NCBI GenBank assembly: GCA_028280285.1
Contig: JANQMA010000039.1
Location: 1-33,583, forward strand
Direction: 5' to 3'
DNA length: 33,583 nucleotides
Origin: Candidatus Omnitrophota bacterium
GTDB taxonomy: Bacteria > Omnitrophota > Gorgyraeia > Zapsychrales > Zapsychraceae
Notes under the pieces: model-generated
Told to the model about the DNA's origin: nothing
What the model saw: the letters and a program-made list of their open reading frames with translations, nothing else
The model's database searches: none
Translations under genes and position numbers: made by a program
Shown: in pieces, positions 1 through 8,540 of the stretch
How the letters are laid out: each line of letters opens with the position of its first letter
Numbering within the stretch: the first letter of the stretch is position 1

Positions 1-2499
1 CAAATCCCCCTCAACACTATCATGTTTGGTGCTTTCAGCACCCTCTTCTGGATTATGCAGCTGCGCATTAGCTGCAAAATTATCCAAAAACGGTGATGCT
101 GTAAACTCCCCTGCAATGCCCTGCTCATGAGCTAGTCGTTTAAAAACTGTTTTCTCATTCTCAATACGTTGTATAGTGCGTTCTTCGTCGGTTAAAGTAA
201 GCTCTCGCTTAATTGCATTATAAAAAACAATCTCACTATACCTTAAAAAAGACATATAATAATTCAACCGATTCAAAGCAGAAACAATACGATCACCTTC
301 ATTTACCTCAACAATGCCTCTTAAATCTTCTATCGTGATCATTTCCCTGTGACGACCATCTAAAATAATAGTTTCACTCTCCAAGAAAGCACTCACTGCG
401 TCGGTCGTTGATATACCCGCGTGGCTAATAGCTATAATTAATTCCATATCTTCTCGCACGCTGCCGTCACTTATGCCCAGTCCGATTTTTTCCAGTCCTG
501 CCAGCGCACTAGCAATATAATCAATTTGTAAAAAATCTGCACTAACGTTTCTAGTAAAACCGTCCAAAAAATTTTCTTCTAATAATCCGTCTGGGTAAGC
601 ATCATAGTTAGCAGTCCGTGCAATATACGCTTCTTGAACTTGACTCAATCTTATCTCATATAATTCCTGTTGATCCAAACCAATATAGCGTCTCATTTCT
701 TCACTTGTTAGACGGTCCATACGCGCTTCATGTGCTACCATTCTGAAAAATTGCTTTAAGGCGACTTCCTCATGAGATTGCACCGCTTCTATAATTAAGC
801 TAGTCGGCATATCTTCTCCTAAATTTTTATCGCGGATATACGCCTCCAATACAATTAAATCTTCTAAGACCTCATCAGTAAATTCTTCGGCATTACGGCT
901 CACAGCTTTTATGACATCTAAATAGCCTTCTTCTCGAAATTGTTTACTTTTAACGGCTTCTGCGACTGTAAGTAATGCCGTAAGTTCATCTTCTATACTA
1001 TTGTCTTTGTTCCAAGGGTTAGCATCGTCATCTAATACATTTTGCTCAAACTCCCAAAGAAATGACCAACCAACTAACTCTTCTGCTAGACCCCTATCGC
1101 TTACCGCCTTTTTGAATTCTTCTTTTTCATCACCTAACGCGTCTTCAACCGTTTCCTCATAGTCTGTATTAAACATTATCAACGAGAAGAACATGTAAAG
1201 CACCCCAGCTAATATACTAGCTAACATGACTCCTCTCTCACCATCACTCAACCTTGCGGCATCACTATTTACAGATGATCCGCCGCCACTCGCACTTTTT
1301 AATGCTACCGTCACATTTTTATCGTTTAAATCGGCCTGCACAGCTTGATCGTATGCCCGGTTTAAGCTTGCGCTGTCACCTGTAATCTTCTCCATCGTGC
1401 CAGTAACCCGCGCCCGTACTCCACCCGAAAAATATTTTCTGGATACAATTTCTTGTGTCGACTGATTGTAATCTTCTCTAATATATTCATATACCCCCTT
1501 CTTAAATGCTGCTATATATTGCTCATAGATCTTTTGGTTAATTGTTGGATCATTAACATCAACACCTTTGGTTCTATTTTGGTCTACATATACCTGCCCC
1601 AATAAACTCTCTTTTAATGTCTGCTTATACCACGTAGCTAAAATAACTGAATTAAAAATTTGTCGCAAATTAGCAAATGTTTTTCCTTCATTCACTTCCC
1701 GTTCAATTTCCGGAATGATGATTTCTTTTAAAATTTGTGATTGTAATTCATTAATTGGAGTTAGTTTATCAAAGGAGGTGCTCCCAAGCCCATGTTCGGT
1801 ACTACCCACATTTGCTTCAAGAGCCATATAATCCTCTTCAAGCATAACCTTTAGATGACTATCAACAACAAAGGCACCCTTTTCATGCTCATAAACAGAA
1901 GATTTTTCAGGAACAATCCAAACTTTATTAAATGTATTCAAAGGAATGTCCGTTGTCCCAAATTGATCTTGAGCCTTAGAACGAACCCTTTGCCAGAAGC
2001 TATCTCCTAACTCATCTTCCGGATACATTAGAGACGCTGTTAGCTGTTTCAACATGTAATCCTGGGCAAGCATATCCCTTCCCATTTCCGTTGTACCAAA
2101 TGCATTTGGAATGATACGATCCTTTTCATACGGAGACAAATTAACCCACATGTGCTCTTCCGGGACAGTAAGGGCCGCAAGAAAATATTTAACCAATTTT
2201 TTAGACTCTTGATTAAACTCTGTTTCATTAAGATCAGCATCACCTTGATCTATAATAAAATCAAATTTTAGCGGATCATTTGGATAGAGCGTTAGAGCCT
2301 TGATTAATGGCGGATTGTAAACTTCAGAAGGAGTAATCATTGCCCCAGGCACAGGCAGATTTAAAACCGTCTGAGGAAGTGTGACAGCATGGGCTATCTG
2401 TGGTGGAAACATTAATGTAAAAGCAAACACCCCAACAAACAATAAAGAGGCAGCCCTATACAAAAAAGCTGATTGATTTTTATTTATATATTTAAACAT
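1..2499 (-). CDS. Very large exported protein, N-terminal 833 codons (partial)
   Basis: An uninterrupted minus-strand reading frame starts at ATG 2499 and runs off the left edge. Residues 1-38 form a signal peptide: a basic start, a hydrophobic stretch and a likely cut after AHA. Residues about 85-200 carry strongly patterned text (motifs LSPYEKDRIIP, TEMGRDMLAQDYMLKQL, TASLMYPEDELG, FNKVWIVPEK, SHLKVMLEEDYMALE). Residues about 285-345 include LLGQVYVDQN and RKYFSGGV. A second hydrophobic segment lies near residues 424-444 (MLASILAGVLYMFFSLIMF), followed by acidic helical sequence. From memory, these motifs recur at the start of very large secreted proteins of Omnitrophota; no function is known to me. 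The end, and so the total length, lies outside the window. An overlapping ATG at 2510 is in another frame. Confidence is high that it is coding, moderate for the family. Confidence 0.85.
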   Translation of the reverse strand, partial: MFKYINKNQSAFLYRAASLLFVGVFAFTLMFPPQIAHAVTLPQTVLNLPVPGAMITPSEVYNPPLIKALTLYPNDPLKFDFIIDQGDADLNETEFNQESKKLVKYFLAALTVPEEHMWVNLSPYEKDRIIPNAFGTTEMGRDMLAQDYMLKQLTASLMYPEDELGDSFWQRVRSKAQDQFGTTDIPLNTFNKVWIVPEKSSVYEHEKGAFVVDSHLKVMLEEDYMALEANVGSTEHGLGSTSFDKLTPINELQSQILKEIIIPEIEREVNEGKTFANLRQIFNSVILATWYKQTLKESLLGQVYVDQNRTKGVDVNDPTINQKIYEQYIAAFKKGVYEYIREDYNQSTQEIVSRKYFSGGVRARVTGTMEKITGDSASLNRAYDQAVQADLNDKNVTVALKSASGGGSSVNSDAARLSDGERGVMLASILAGVLYMFFSLIMFNTDYEETVEDALGDEKEEFKKAVSDRGLAEELVGWSFLWEFEQNVLDDDANPWNKDNSIEDELTALLTVAEAVKSKQFREEGYLDVIKAVSRNAEEFTDEVLEDLIVLEAYIRDKNLGEDMPTSLIIEAVQSHEEVALKQFFRMVAHEARMDRLTSEEMRRYIGLDQQELYEIRLSQVQEAYIARTANYDAYPDGLLEENFLDGFTRNVSADFLQIDYIASALAGLEKIGLGISDGSVREDMELIIAISHAGISTTDAVSAFLESETIILDGRHREMITIEDLRGIVEVNEGDRIVSALNRLNYYMSFLRYSEIVFYNAIKRELTLTDEERTIQRIENEKTVFKRLAHEQGIAGEFTASPFLDNFAANAQLHNPEEGAESTKHDSVEGDL

Positions 2500-2534
2500 A
2501 ATTTACTCATAATTAATCTAGAAGGTGTTTGCTA

Positions 2535-2563
2535 AGTATATACGGCAATGTTGATTATTGCAA
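2535..2563 (-). promoter_or_regulatory. Sigma70-type promoter of the large exported protein gene
   Basis: Read on the minus strand, a -35 box TTGCAA (2558-2563) and a -10 box TATACT (2535-2540) are separated by exactly 17 bp. Transcription would begin near 2528, giving a leader of about 30 nt before ATG 2499. Inferred from consensus match and spacing only. Confidence 0.55.
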
Positions 2564-2569
2564 ACGGGT

Positions 2570-2588
2570 GTCCTGGACAGTCCTGGAC
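2570..2588. repeat. Two copies of the palindrome GTCCTGGAC, 10 bp apart
   Basis: GTCCTGGAC occurs at 2570-2578 and again at 2580-2588. Each copy is a palindrome with a central T (GTCC-T-GGAC), and the two are one helical turn apart. They lie just upstream of the -35 box of the leftward promoter, centred near -50, where an activator could bind. They could instead be a small dispersed repeat, or part of the region downstream of bioDA. A perfect 12-bp palindrome, CTAAAATTTTAG, follows at 2591-2602. Confidence 0.5.
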
Positions 2589-2617
2589 GGCTAAAATTTT
2601 AGAATTTGGGAGAAATT

Positions 2618-4648
2618 TTAGACAGGTGTGGGAAGAACTACGCTCAATGCTTTTGAAACCGCATCGGTAAGTGTTTTAAGCTCTTTTTTACTCATAGAAA
2701 GAGGCGGCATGAGCACAATCACATTGCCTAATGACCTAATGATCACACCATATTCGCGTGCTTGCCGGCAAACTTTAACCCCTATCTGATCTTGCCAGTC
2801 AAACGGTTGTTTGGTTTGTTTATTTTTTACTAATTCAATCCCCACCATAAAACCCTTTTGACGAATGCTTCCAACATATTTATTTTTTTTCAAGGGAGCC
2901 AGCAGTTCTTTAAGATATTTAATTTTGGGTTGAAGCTTATTCAATGTTTTTTCTTCCTCAAATACTTTCAGACTCGCCAGGGCCGCCCGGCATGCCAGAG
3001 GATTGCCTGTATAGGTATGCCCGTGAAAAAATGTTTTCATATCCTTATAATCATGCAAAAACCCTTCATAAATCCGGTTGGATGTCAACGTCGCGGCAAG
3101 CGGCAGATAGCCGCCGGTGATTCCTTTAGCCAAACACATAATATCCGGCACAACACCCTCATGCTCAACCGCAAACATCTTGCCTGTCCGCCCAAATCCG
3201 GTGGCCACCTCATCGCAGATAAAAAGGACATCATACTTTGTGCAAAGCTCTGCCATTTTTGTGAGGATCCCATCCGGCCACATGATCATACCGGCTGCTC
3301 CTTGAACTAAAGGTTCGACAACAAAGGCCGCAATAGTATCACTTTTCTTTTTGAGCATATGCTCAAAATCCTCAAGACAGGCGAACGCATATTCAGGATA
3401 CTCTTTACCCTTTGGTGCGCGGTAACAATCCGGAAAGTTCAGTTTCTCGGCCTTAAAAATCAAATTGCGATAGACCTTATGAAATAAATCAATGCCACCA
3501 ATACTAACGCTTCCAAGGGTATCCCCATGATACGAATTCGCTAAATGCACAATCTTTGTCTTTTTTGTTTTGCCAATATTTTGCCAATACTGATAAGCCA
3601 GTTTAACCGCAATCTCAACCGATGTTGATCCGCTGTCAGAGTAAAAAACTTTATCGAGTCCTTTCGGTGTAATCTCAACCAGCTTCTTTGCCAGCTCAAT
3701 GGATGGTGTGTTCGCCAAACCGAGCGTGGTGGAATGATCAAGCTGAGCGAGCTGCGTGCACAGTGCCTTATTAATCGTTGGATGGCAATGCCCGTGGACC
3801 GTCACCCAAAGCGATGACACACCGTCGAGGTATTTATTCCCATCGGTATCAATCAGATAATTATCCATCGCGTACTTGATGACAAGCGGATCTTCTTCAA
3901 GCCAATCTTTCATCTGCGTAAACGGATGCCAAAGGTATTTTTTATCATCGGCAATCATCGTTTTGGTCGCACTTTTCTTTTTCGGTGAAACGATGTTAGA
4001 TAATTTAATGTCTTTGCACTTCGCCAAAACAGTCTTTTGATCAACTTTGGATAAATAAGGGATAATTCCCAAAACCGGCACATCGCCAAATTGTTTAATC
4101 ACATCAGGGTTGGTCAGCTCGGGTACACCTTTTTTTGTTTTAGTGGTTTCAGAAAAGATAATGCCGACGACATTAAGTCCCGACTGACGGACTTGCTCGA
4201 TTGTTAAAAGCGTATGATTAATTGTGCCAAGCCCGAGGCGAGACACAATAATAACATCAAGCCCCATCTGCCGGGCTAAGTCAGAAACAAGGTAATCTTT
4301 CTTAAGCGGCACCATCCAGCCGCCGGCACCTTCGACAAGAATGAGATCATGACTAGCACTTAAACGTTTATAGCTGTCAAAGATTTTAGATATGTTGATT
4401 GTCTTTTTGGCGCGGGCAAAGGCAACATTGGGCGAGAGCGGCTCATCGGCATAAAACGGGTTAACGTCATTAAAGTCGTCTTTTAAATCAAGACCATTGG
4501 CAAGAAACTCGGCATCATCCCCTGCGCATTGCACCGGTTTCATCACGCCGACATCAATCCCTTTATTTTTTAATAGAGAAGCGATGGTAAATGTTGCGAC
4601 CGTTTTACCGACATCCGTGTCGGTTCCTGTTATGAATAGACTTTTCAT
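2618..4648 (-). CDS. bioDA: Fused dethiobiotin synthetase / 7,8-diaminopelargonate aminotransferase (BioD-BioA)
   Basis: Two biotin enzymes are joined in one 676-residue chain. Residues 1-225 are BioD, which closes the ureido ring: P-loop GTDTDVGKT (8-16), KPVQ (37-40) and VEGAGG (105-110). Residues about 235-676 are BioA, a class III PLP aminotransferase that converts KAPA to DAPA using S-adenosylmethionine. It shows WHPFTQMKDW at the start, SYHGDTLG (372-379), CDEVATGFGRTG (478-489) and PLP lysine K508 in LAKGITGG. A lysine-rich linker (about 222-237) joins the halves. The reactions are consecutive, so product can pass from the second half to the first. The D-A order is that of the plant BIO3-BIO1 fusion. 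It is the last gene of the biotin operon, 73 bp after bioC. No clear ribosome-binding site is visible, and a REP-like repeat fills the gap. Confidence 0.95.
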   Translation of the reverse strand: MKSLFITGTDTDVGKTVATFTIASLLKNKGIDVGVMKPVQCAGDDAEFLANGLDLKDDFNDVNPFYADEPLSPNVAFARAKKTINISKIFDSYKRLSASHDLILVEGAGGWMVPLKKDYLVSDLARQMGLDVIIVSRLGLGTINHTLLTIEQVRQSGLNVVGIIFSETTKTKKGVPELTNPDVIKQFGDVPVLGIIPYLSKVDQKTVLAKCKDIKLSNIVSPKKKSATKTMIADDKKYLWHPFTQMKDWLEEDPLVIKYAMDNYLIDTDGNKYLDGVSSLWVTVHGHCHPTINKALCTQLAQLDHSTTLGLANTPSIELAKKLVEITPKGLDKVFYSDSGSTSVEIAVKLAYQYWQNIGKTKKTKIVHLANSYHGDTLGSVSIGGIDLFHKVYRNLIFKAEKLNFPDCYRAPKGKEYPEYAFACLEDFEHMLKKKSDTIAAFVVEPLVQGAAGMIMWPDGILTKMAELCTKYDVLFICDEVATGFGRTGKMFAVEHEGVVPDIMCLAKGITGGYLPLAATLTSNRIYEGFLHDYKDMKTFFHGHTYTGNPLACRAALASLKVFEEEKTLNKLQPKIKYLKELLAPLKKNKYVGSIRQKGFMVGIELVKNKQTKQPFDWQDQIGVKVCRQAREYGVIIRSLGNVIVLMPPLSMSKKELKTLTDAVSKALSVVLPTPV

Positions 4649-4652
4649 AGTA

Positions 4653-4716
4653 GTAGGGGTCGATCGTGAGACCCTAATTCATCACATATCTAGGGCGGCT
4701 CGCGAGCCGCCCCTAC
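4653..4716. repeat. REP-like pair of facing palindromes between bioC and bioDA
   Basis: The element is bounded by GTAGGGG (4653-4659) and its complement CCCCTAC (4710-4716). The right half holds a perfect 20-bp palindrome, GGGCGGCTCGCGAGCCGCCC (4693-4712). The left half is a weaker hairpin, GGGTC...GACCC. Two inverted units sharing an outer GTAGGGG head resemble REPIN-type mobile repeats dispersed by REP-associated tyrosine transposases. No such transposase is present here. Lying within the operon, it could affect mRNA stability between bioC and bioDA. Confidence 0.65.
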
Positions 4717-4721
4717 ATTAT

Positions 4722-5513
4722 TTATCCAACGATCCAGATTATTTCGAAAGTAGCATAAATGCCAAAGCGGTCAGTGTATTTTTGTTTATAGTAATTTTCC
4801 GCACGCTGAAGAAGGTCTTTCCCAATATAAATATCCTTTTTAAGTCCGTTAGCGCCGATCCCCTTAATCCATTTAATAAGCGCAAGCATATCCGGAAAAC
4901 GCACCTGGATATTCTCCACTTTAACTTCCGCGTCATTAAACGCTCCGGTTTTTAAAGCGGATTTGATCTCTTCCAATGAATAAAGACGGTCTATAGGAAG
5001 CGCGCCGGCTGCCCCATAAGCAAACCGGAGCGACTCAAAAAGCTCTTGAAATGTATTAAACCCAAACATCGTCATATAAATCTGGCCACCTTCGGTTAAA
5101 ACACGTCGGCACTCTTTAAATGTTTGTGTTAAGTCCCCAATCCATTGATAAGCAAGATTTGATGTGATGATATTAAAACTGTTGTCTTGAAACGGAAGTC
5201 TGCGGGCATCCGCCTGAAGAATCGAAAAGTCGCCTTCACGCTTTTTGGCAACATCGATCATGCCGTGCGCAAAATCAAGGCCAATCACTTTGGAATCGGG
5301 AAAAATATGGGTCAGACGATTGGTCATCCAACCTGTCCCCATACCGATGTCTAAAATATTATCGCACGCCTCGACATGATGCATTTTCCCGTAAAGTTCG
5401 CGTCCGATTTCCCGGTGCAGAGATGCCAGCGCATCATAATGTATGGAACTTTCTGAAAATTTATGCTGCACTTTATCGTCAAGAAGATCTATCGCCATAT
5501 CATTTTGTCTCAT
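4722..5513 (-). CDS. bioC: Malonyl-ACP O-methyltransferase BioC
   Basis: A 263-residue class I SAM-dependent methyltransferase. Motif I is DNILDIGMGTG (51-61), followed by VIGLDFAHGMIDVAKKR, an ILQADARRLPF segment and NLAYQWIGD, all typical of BioC. BioC methylates the free carboxyl of malonyl-ACP so the disguised chain can be elongated by fatty-acid synthesis. Its start overlaps the end of bioH by 14 bp (5500-5513), implying translational coupling; a second in-frame methionine (residue 6) is a possible start. Placement between bioH and bioDA makes BioC more likely than a generic methyltransferase, which sequence alone would not fully exclude. Confidence 0.9.
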   Translation of the reverse strand: MRQNDMAIDLLDDKVQHKFSESSIHYDALASLHREIGRELYGKMHHVEACDNILDIGMGTGWMTNRLTHIFPDSKVIGLDFAHGMIDVAKKREGDFSILQADARRLPFQDNSFNIITSNLAYQWIGDLTQTFKECRRVLTEGGQIYMTMFGFNTFQELFESLRFAYGAAGALPIDRLYSLEEIKSALKTGAFNDAEVKVENIQVRFPDMLALIKWIKGIGANGLKKDIYIGKDLLQRAENYYKQKYTDRFGIYATFEIIWIVG

Positions 5514-6306
5514 CTAAAAATTTCTCAAGAACATCATTAAATTCATGCGGACTGATTAAAAACGGAAAATGACCGCTTTTTTCAAACCAATCATACTGCG
5601 CGTTAGGAGCGAGTTTTTGAATATACTTAACTGTGTCTTGTGTACAAATTTCATCGCATCGTCCGTTGATAAACTGCATGGGGACCTCAACCGCTTTAAG
5701 CACCTCGCGCAAATCCTCGGTTTCAAGCACATCAAGATACTCAACCAAGGCCGGTTTAATCGGAACGTCACCCACAACCCTAAACTTCTGTATCCACTTA
5801 TAGCGACGGGTTTTCTTATCCTCACGGCTAAAAAGCGAGCGGAAAAATATCTCAATGATAACAGGATAGGCTGTTTCCAGTTGCCCTTCCAGCTTATTAA
5901 ACTGGGCCATATCTAAACCGAAAGGATAATGTTCATCTTTGACAAATTTAGGCATTGACCCGACAAAGATCATACGCTTAATCCTCCCCGGATATTTTTC
6001 ATACAGTTTCAGGGAAAACAAACCACCCAAGGAGCTCCCTATTAAGGTGCATTCTTGAATTTCTAAAAGATCAAGTAATTGAATAATATCATCGGCTAGA
6101 GTTTCTAAATCTGTCTTAACAAAACTGCTTTTGCCATGCCCTGGCAAATCAATCATGAGCACATTATATTTTTCACTAAAATATTTTTCTTGCTGCTTCC
6201 AAATGCGTTTATCCATTCCCCAACCATGGAGAAACAATAAACATTCACCTTCTCCGTGTACACTATAATGCCACTTGATTGTACTTGGCGCTTCAAAGTA
6301 TTCCAT
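5500..6306 (-). CDS. bioH: Pimeloyl-ACP methyl ester carboxylesterase, BioH-like
   Basis: A 268-residue alpha/beta hydrolase. The oxyanion-hole HGWGMD lies near 27-32, the nucleophile elbow GSSLGG gives S92, and D218 (NGRCDEI) and H246 (SGHFPFL) complete a triad. BioH removes the methyl ester put on by BioC and so ends chain elongation at pimeloyl-ACP. The family is broad, and several unrelated or distantly related esterases (BioG, BioJ, BioK, BioV) fill this step elsewhere. The call rests on the BioH-like HGWGMD motif and on lying between bioF and bioC. It starts 10 bp after the bioF stop. Confidence 0.85.
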   Translation of the reverse strand: MEYFEAPSTIKWHYSVHGEGECLLFLHGWGMDKRIWKQQEKYFSEKYNVLMIDLPGHGKSSFVKTDLETLADDIIQLLDLLEIQECTLIGSSLGGLFSLKLYEKYPGRIKRMIFVGSMPKFVKDEHYPFGLDMAQFNKLEGQLETAYPVIIEIFFRSLFSREDKKTRRYKWIQKFRVVGDVPIKPALVEYLDVLETEDLREVLKAVEVPMQFINGRCDEICTQDTVKYIQKLAPNAQYDWFEKSGHFPFLISPHEFNDVLEKFLDETK

Positions 6307-6316
6307 TATTCCCTTT

Positions 6317-7489
6317 CTATATTAGTCCGAGCTTTTTGCCAATGTCTTCTAAATGGTTTAATAAATAATCGATTTCTTTTTCCTGGTGTGTTGCCATAAC
6401 TGTTAATCTTAGCCGGGCCGTATTGACCGGTACCGTCGGTGGCCTGATCGCACTGATTAAAATGTTTCTCTCAAAAAGTTCCTTAGAAAATGCGAGGGCC
6501 ATTTGTGAATCTTTCACAATAATCGGTATAATCGGCGTCATACAATAACCGGGATTAAAACCGACTCCTTTAAGTCCTGTATAGATATGCTGTACATTAT
6601 CCCATAACTTTTGGCGGAGTTCGGGATGATTTTCAATAATTTTGACTCCCGCAAGCGATGCCGCGGCTGTCGACGGGGGCATGCCGGTTGTGTAAACAAA
6701 ACTGCGCGCTTTGTTGATCACCAGATCAATCAATTCCTTTTTTCCGCAGCAATACGCCCCGAATGAGCCAACAGCTTTGGAAAAGGTTCCCATTTGAATA
6801 TCAATGTCATCCGCAACATCAAAATGCTCAACAACCCCTTTGCCGTTTTTGCCGATCACTCCAAGACCGTGCGCCTCATCCACATAAGTCATACAATTAT
6901 ATTGTTTAGCTAATTTGACAATTTGGTCAAGCGGCGCAATACCCCCATCCATGCTAAAAACGGTGTCGGTTATGATGATCTTCTTTTTATAATCTTGATT
7001 AGTTTGAAGTTGACGTTCTAGATCCTGCATGTCGCGATGTTTATATCGTTTCATGGTCGCACCGCTTAATATGATCCCGTCGATGATCGATGCATGATTA
7101 AGCTTATCACAGAAGACAATATCCCCTCGCCCCACCAGTGACGAAATGATGCCGACATTCGCCATATAACCGGTTGAAAAAACGACACAACTTTCCGTTC
7201 CCTTAAATGCAGCCATATATTGTTCAAGCGCTGTGTGCTCATCTAAATTACCGCAAACCAAACGGGACGCACCCGCACCAAAGCCGCTTGCTTCAATCGA
7301 ATGGAACGCAGCCCGACGGATACGCGGATCATCAGCAAGTCCCAGGTAATTATTGGAACAAAAATTAAGGTACTCCTTACCATCGATCGATACGCGCGTG
7401 CTTTGTGCGCCATTGATCGTCCGCATTGAACGTAAGCGATTACCTCGCTGTAAATCTTCAAGTGTGTTTGTTATGTAAGCATCAATCAT
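6317..7489 (-). CDS. bioF: 8-amino-7-oxononanoate synthase (KAPA synthase)
   Basis: A 390-residue PLP-dependent alpha-oxoamine synthase of normal family length. It shows LNFCSNNYLGLADD (41-54), GAGASRLVCGN (71-81), VDEAHGLGVIG (203-213) and PLP lysine K238 in TFSKAVGSFGAYC. It condenses pimeloyl-thioester with L-alanine to give KAPA. The close relative Kbl (2-amino-3-ketobutyrate CoA ligase) is excluded mainly by context, since the gene lies between birA and bioH. The gap to birA (7490-7587) is largely filled by a long inverted repeat. Confidence 0.93.
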   Translation of the reverse strand: MIDAYITNTLEDLQRGNRLRSMRTINGAQSTRVSIDGKEYLNFCSNNYLGLADDPRIRRAAFHSIEASGFGAGASRLVCGNLDEHTALEQYMAAFKGTESCVVFSTGYMANVGIISSLVGRGDIVFCDKLNHASIIDGIILSGATMKRYKHRDMQDLERQLQTNQDYKKKIIITDTVFSMDGGIAPLDQIVKLAKQYNCMTYVDEAHGLGVIGKNGKGVVEHFDVADDIDIQMGTFSKAVGSFGAYCCGKKELIDLVINKARSFVYTTGMPPSTAAASLAGVKIIENHPELRQKLWDNVQHIYTGLKGVGFNPGYCMTPIIPIIVKDSQMALAFSKELFERNILISAIRPPTVPVNTARLRLTVMATHQEKEIDYLLNHLEDIGKKLGLI

Positions 7490-7500
7490 AATTTTAAAAA

Positions 7501-7597
7501 TGGTAATATGGTAATGTAGAAATGTGGTGCGATGGTAATGTTGTATTTTTTAAAATTACACAACTACATTACCACATTACTACCTTACTACATTTCC
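7501..7597. repeat. Stuttering inverted repeat, word GGTAATGT, at the birA-bioF junction
   Basis: The left arm (7501-7543) repeats variants of GGTAATGT. The right arm (about 7557-7597) carries their complements (ACATTACC, ACATTACTACC). An AT-rich loop, ATTTTTTAAAATT, lies at 7544-7556. The birA stop codon is inside the right arm. Pairing is long but imperfect, with small bulges. As RNA it would form a hairpin between two operon genes. Three other loci in the window have the same design with different words (22999-23069, 28663-28724, 33294-33360). Confidence 0.7.
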
Positions 7598-8538
7598 ATT
7601 TCCACCACGTCTCCCGACATACGCTTAACAACTGTTCCGTTATCCGTGCGTACAACAAGCCCGCCAAACTCATCTAAATCTTGGGCATATCCTTCGATAT
7701 CATTAATGCGGATACGTTTATTAAGTGTCGATGAATACTTCTTCCACCGATTAATAATCGGATCAAAACCTTTTTGCTGCATCGTTTGATACCAATGATC
7801 AAACGAACGTAAAATTTCCTTTAACATCGTAACACGTGAAACCGGTTGCCCAATTTCGGCTTGAATCGATGTTGCTTCGTCTAAAAGTTCATTTGCGTCA
7901 TGATTAACATTAATACCAATACCGACAATCACAAACTTAACCTGCTCCATTTGCGCATTCATCTCCGTTAGGATGCCGCACAATTTTTTACCTTCCACCA
8001 TTACATCATTCGGCCATTTGATCGAACAATTAATATCACTCATTTTTTTAACTGCTTCATAGACAGCAACACCGGCAAGCAGTGTTAATTTCGCGACATC
8101 TGTCGCCATAAGATTAGGTTTAAGCACCACCGACGTGTAAATACCACGCGAGGTAACCGAGGACCATTCGCGTCCCAAACGCCCGCGTCCGGCCGATTGC
8201 TGCTCAGAACAGATCACCGTTCCTTCAACGCAACCTTCCATGGCCTGTTTAAAGGCTTCGTCCATGGTTGACGGAAGCGAATCAAAATGAATGACTTTTT
8301 GACCGATAATACGTGTATTAAGTTGAGCGGTAATTTCGTGAGCCAAGAGTTTATCAGGAGTGGATTTTAGAACATAGCCTTTATGCGGCACAGCTTCTAT
8401 CTGGTAACCCTTCTTGCGCAATTCCTGCATATTCTTCCAGATCCCGGCCCGGCTGATTTTAAGTTTCCGGCTAATTTCCTCGCCGGAAAGGTAATCATCA
8501 TTTTGCTTCAAGATAGTTATTATCTTTTCTTGTACCAT
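7588..8538 (-). CDS. birA: Biotin-protein ligase and biotin operon repressor BirA
   Basis: A 316-residue class II biotin-protein ligase. Residues 1-60 are a winged helix-turn-helix (SGEEISRKLKISRAGIWKNM, then KGYQIEAVPHKGYVL). The catalytic domain carries the biotinyl-AMP loop SAGRGRLGR (115-123), KWPNDVMVEGKKLCGILTE (174-192) and a C-terminal SH3-like cap. It makes biotinoyl-5'-AMP and transfers biotin to the carrier protein of acetyl-CoA carboxylase. When unused, the adenylate acts as corepressor and the dimer binds operator DNA. A near-consensus BirA operator lies at 9714-9745, ahead of the gene upstream, so it probably represses its own operon. It starts 2 bp after the nifS-like stop. Confidence 0.95.
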   Translation of the reverse strand: MVQEKIITILKQNDDYLSGEEISRKLKISRAGIWKNMQELRKKGYQIEAVPHKGYVLKSTPDKLLAHEITAQLNTRIIGQKVIHFDSLPSTMDEAFKQAMEGCVEGTVICSEQQSAGRGRLGREWSSVTSRGIYTSVVLKPNLMATDVAKLTLLAGVAVYEAVKKMSDINCSIKWPNDVMVEGKKLCGILTEMNAQMEQVKFVIVGIGINVNHDANELLDEATSIQAEIGQPVSRVTMLKEILRSFDHWYQTMQQKGFDPIINRWKKYSSTLNKRIRINDIEGYAQDLDEFGGLVVRTDNGTVVKRMSGDVVEMEM

Positions 8539-8540
8539 TT

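Noticed and set aside
4497-4955. Open frame of 152 codons on the plus strand
   Set aside because: It is antisense to bioDA and bioC and crosses the repeat between them; it has no ribosome-binding site or recognisable domain.
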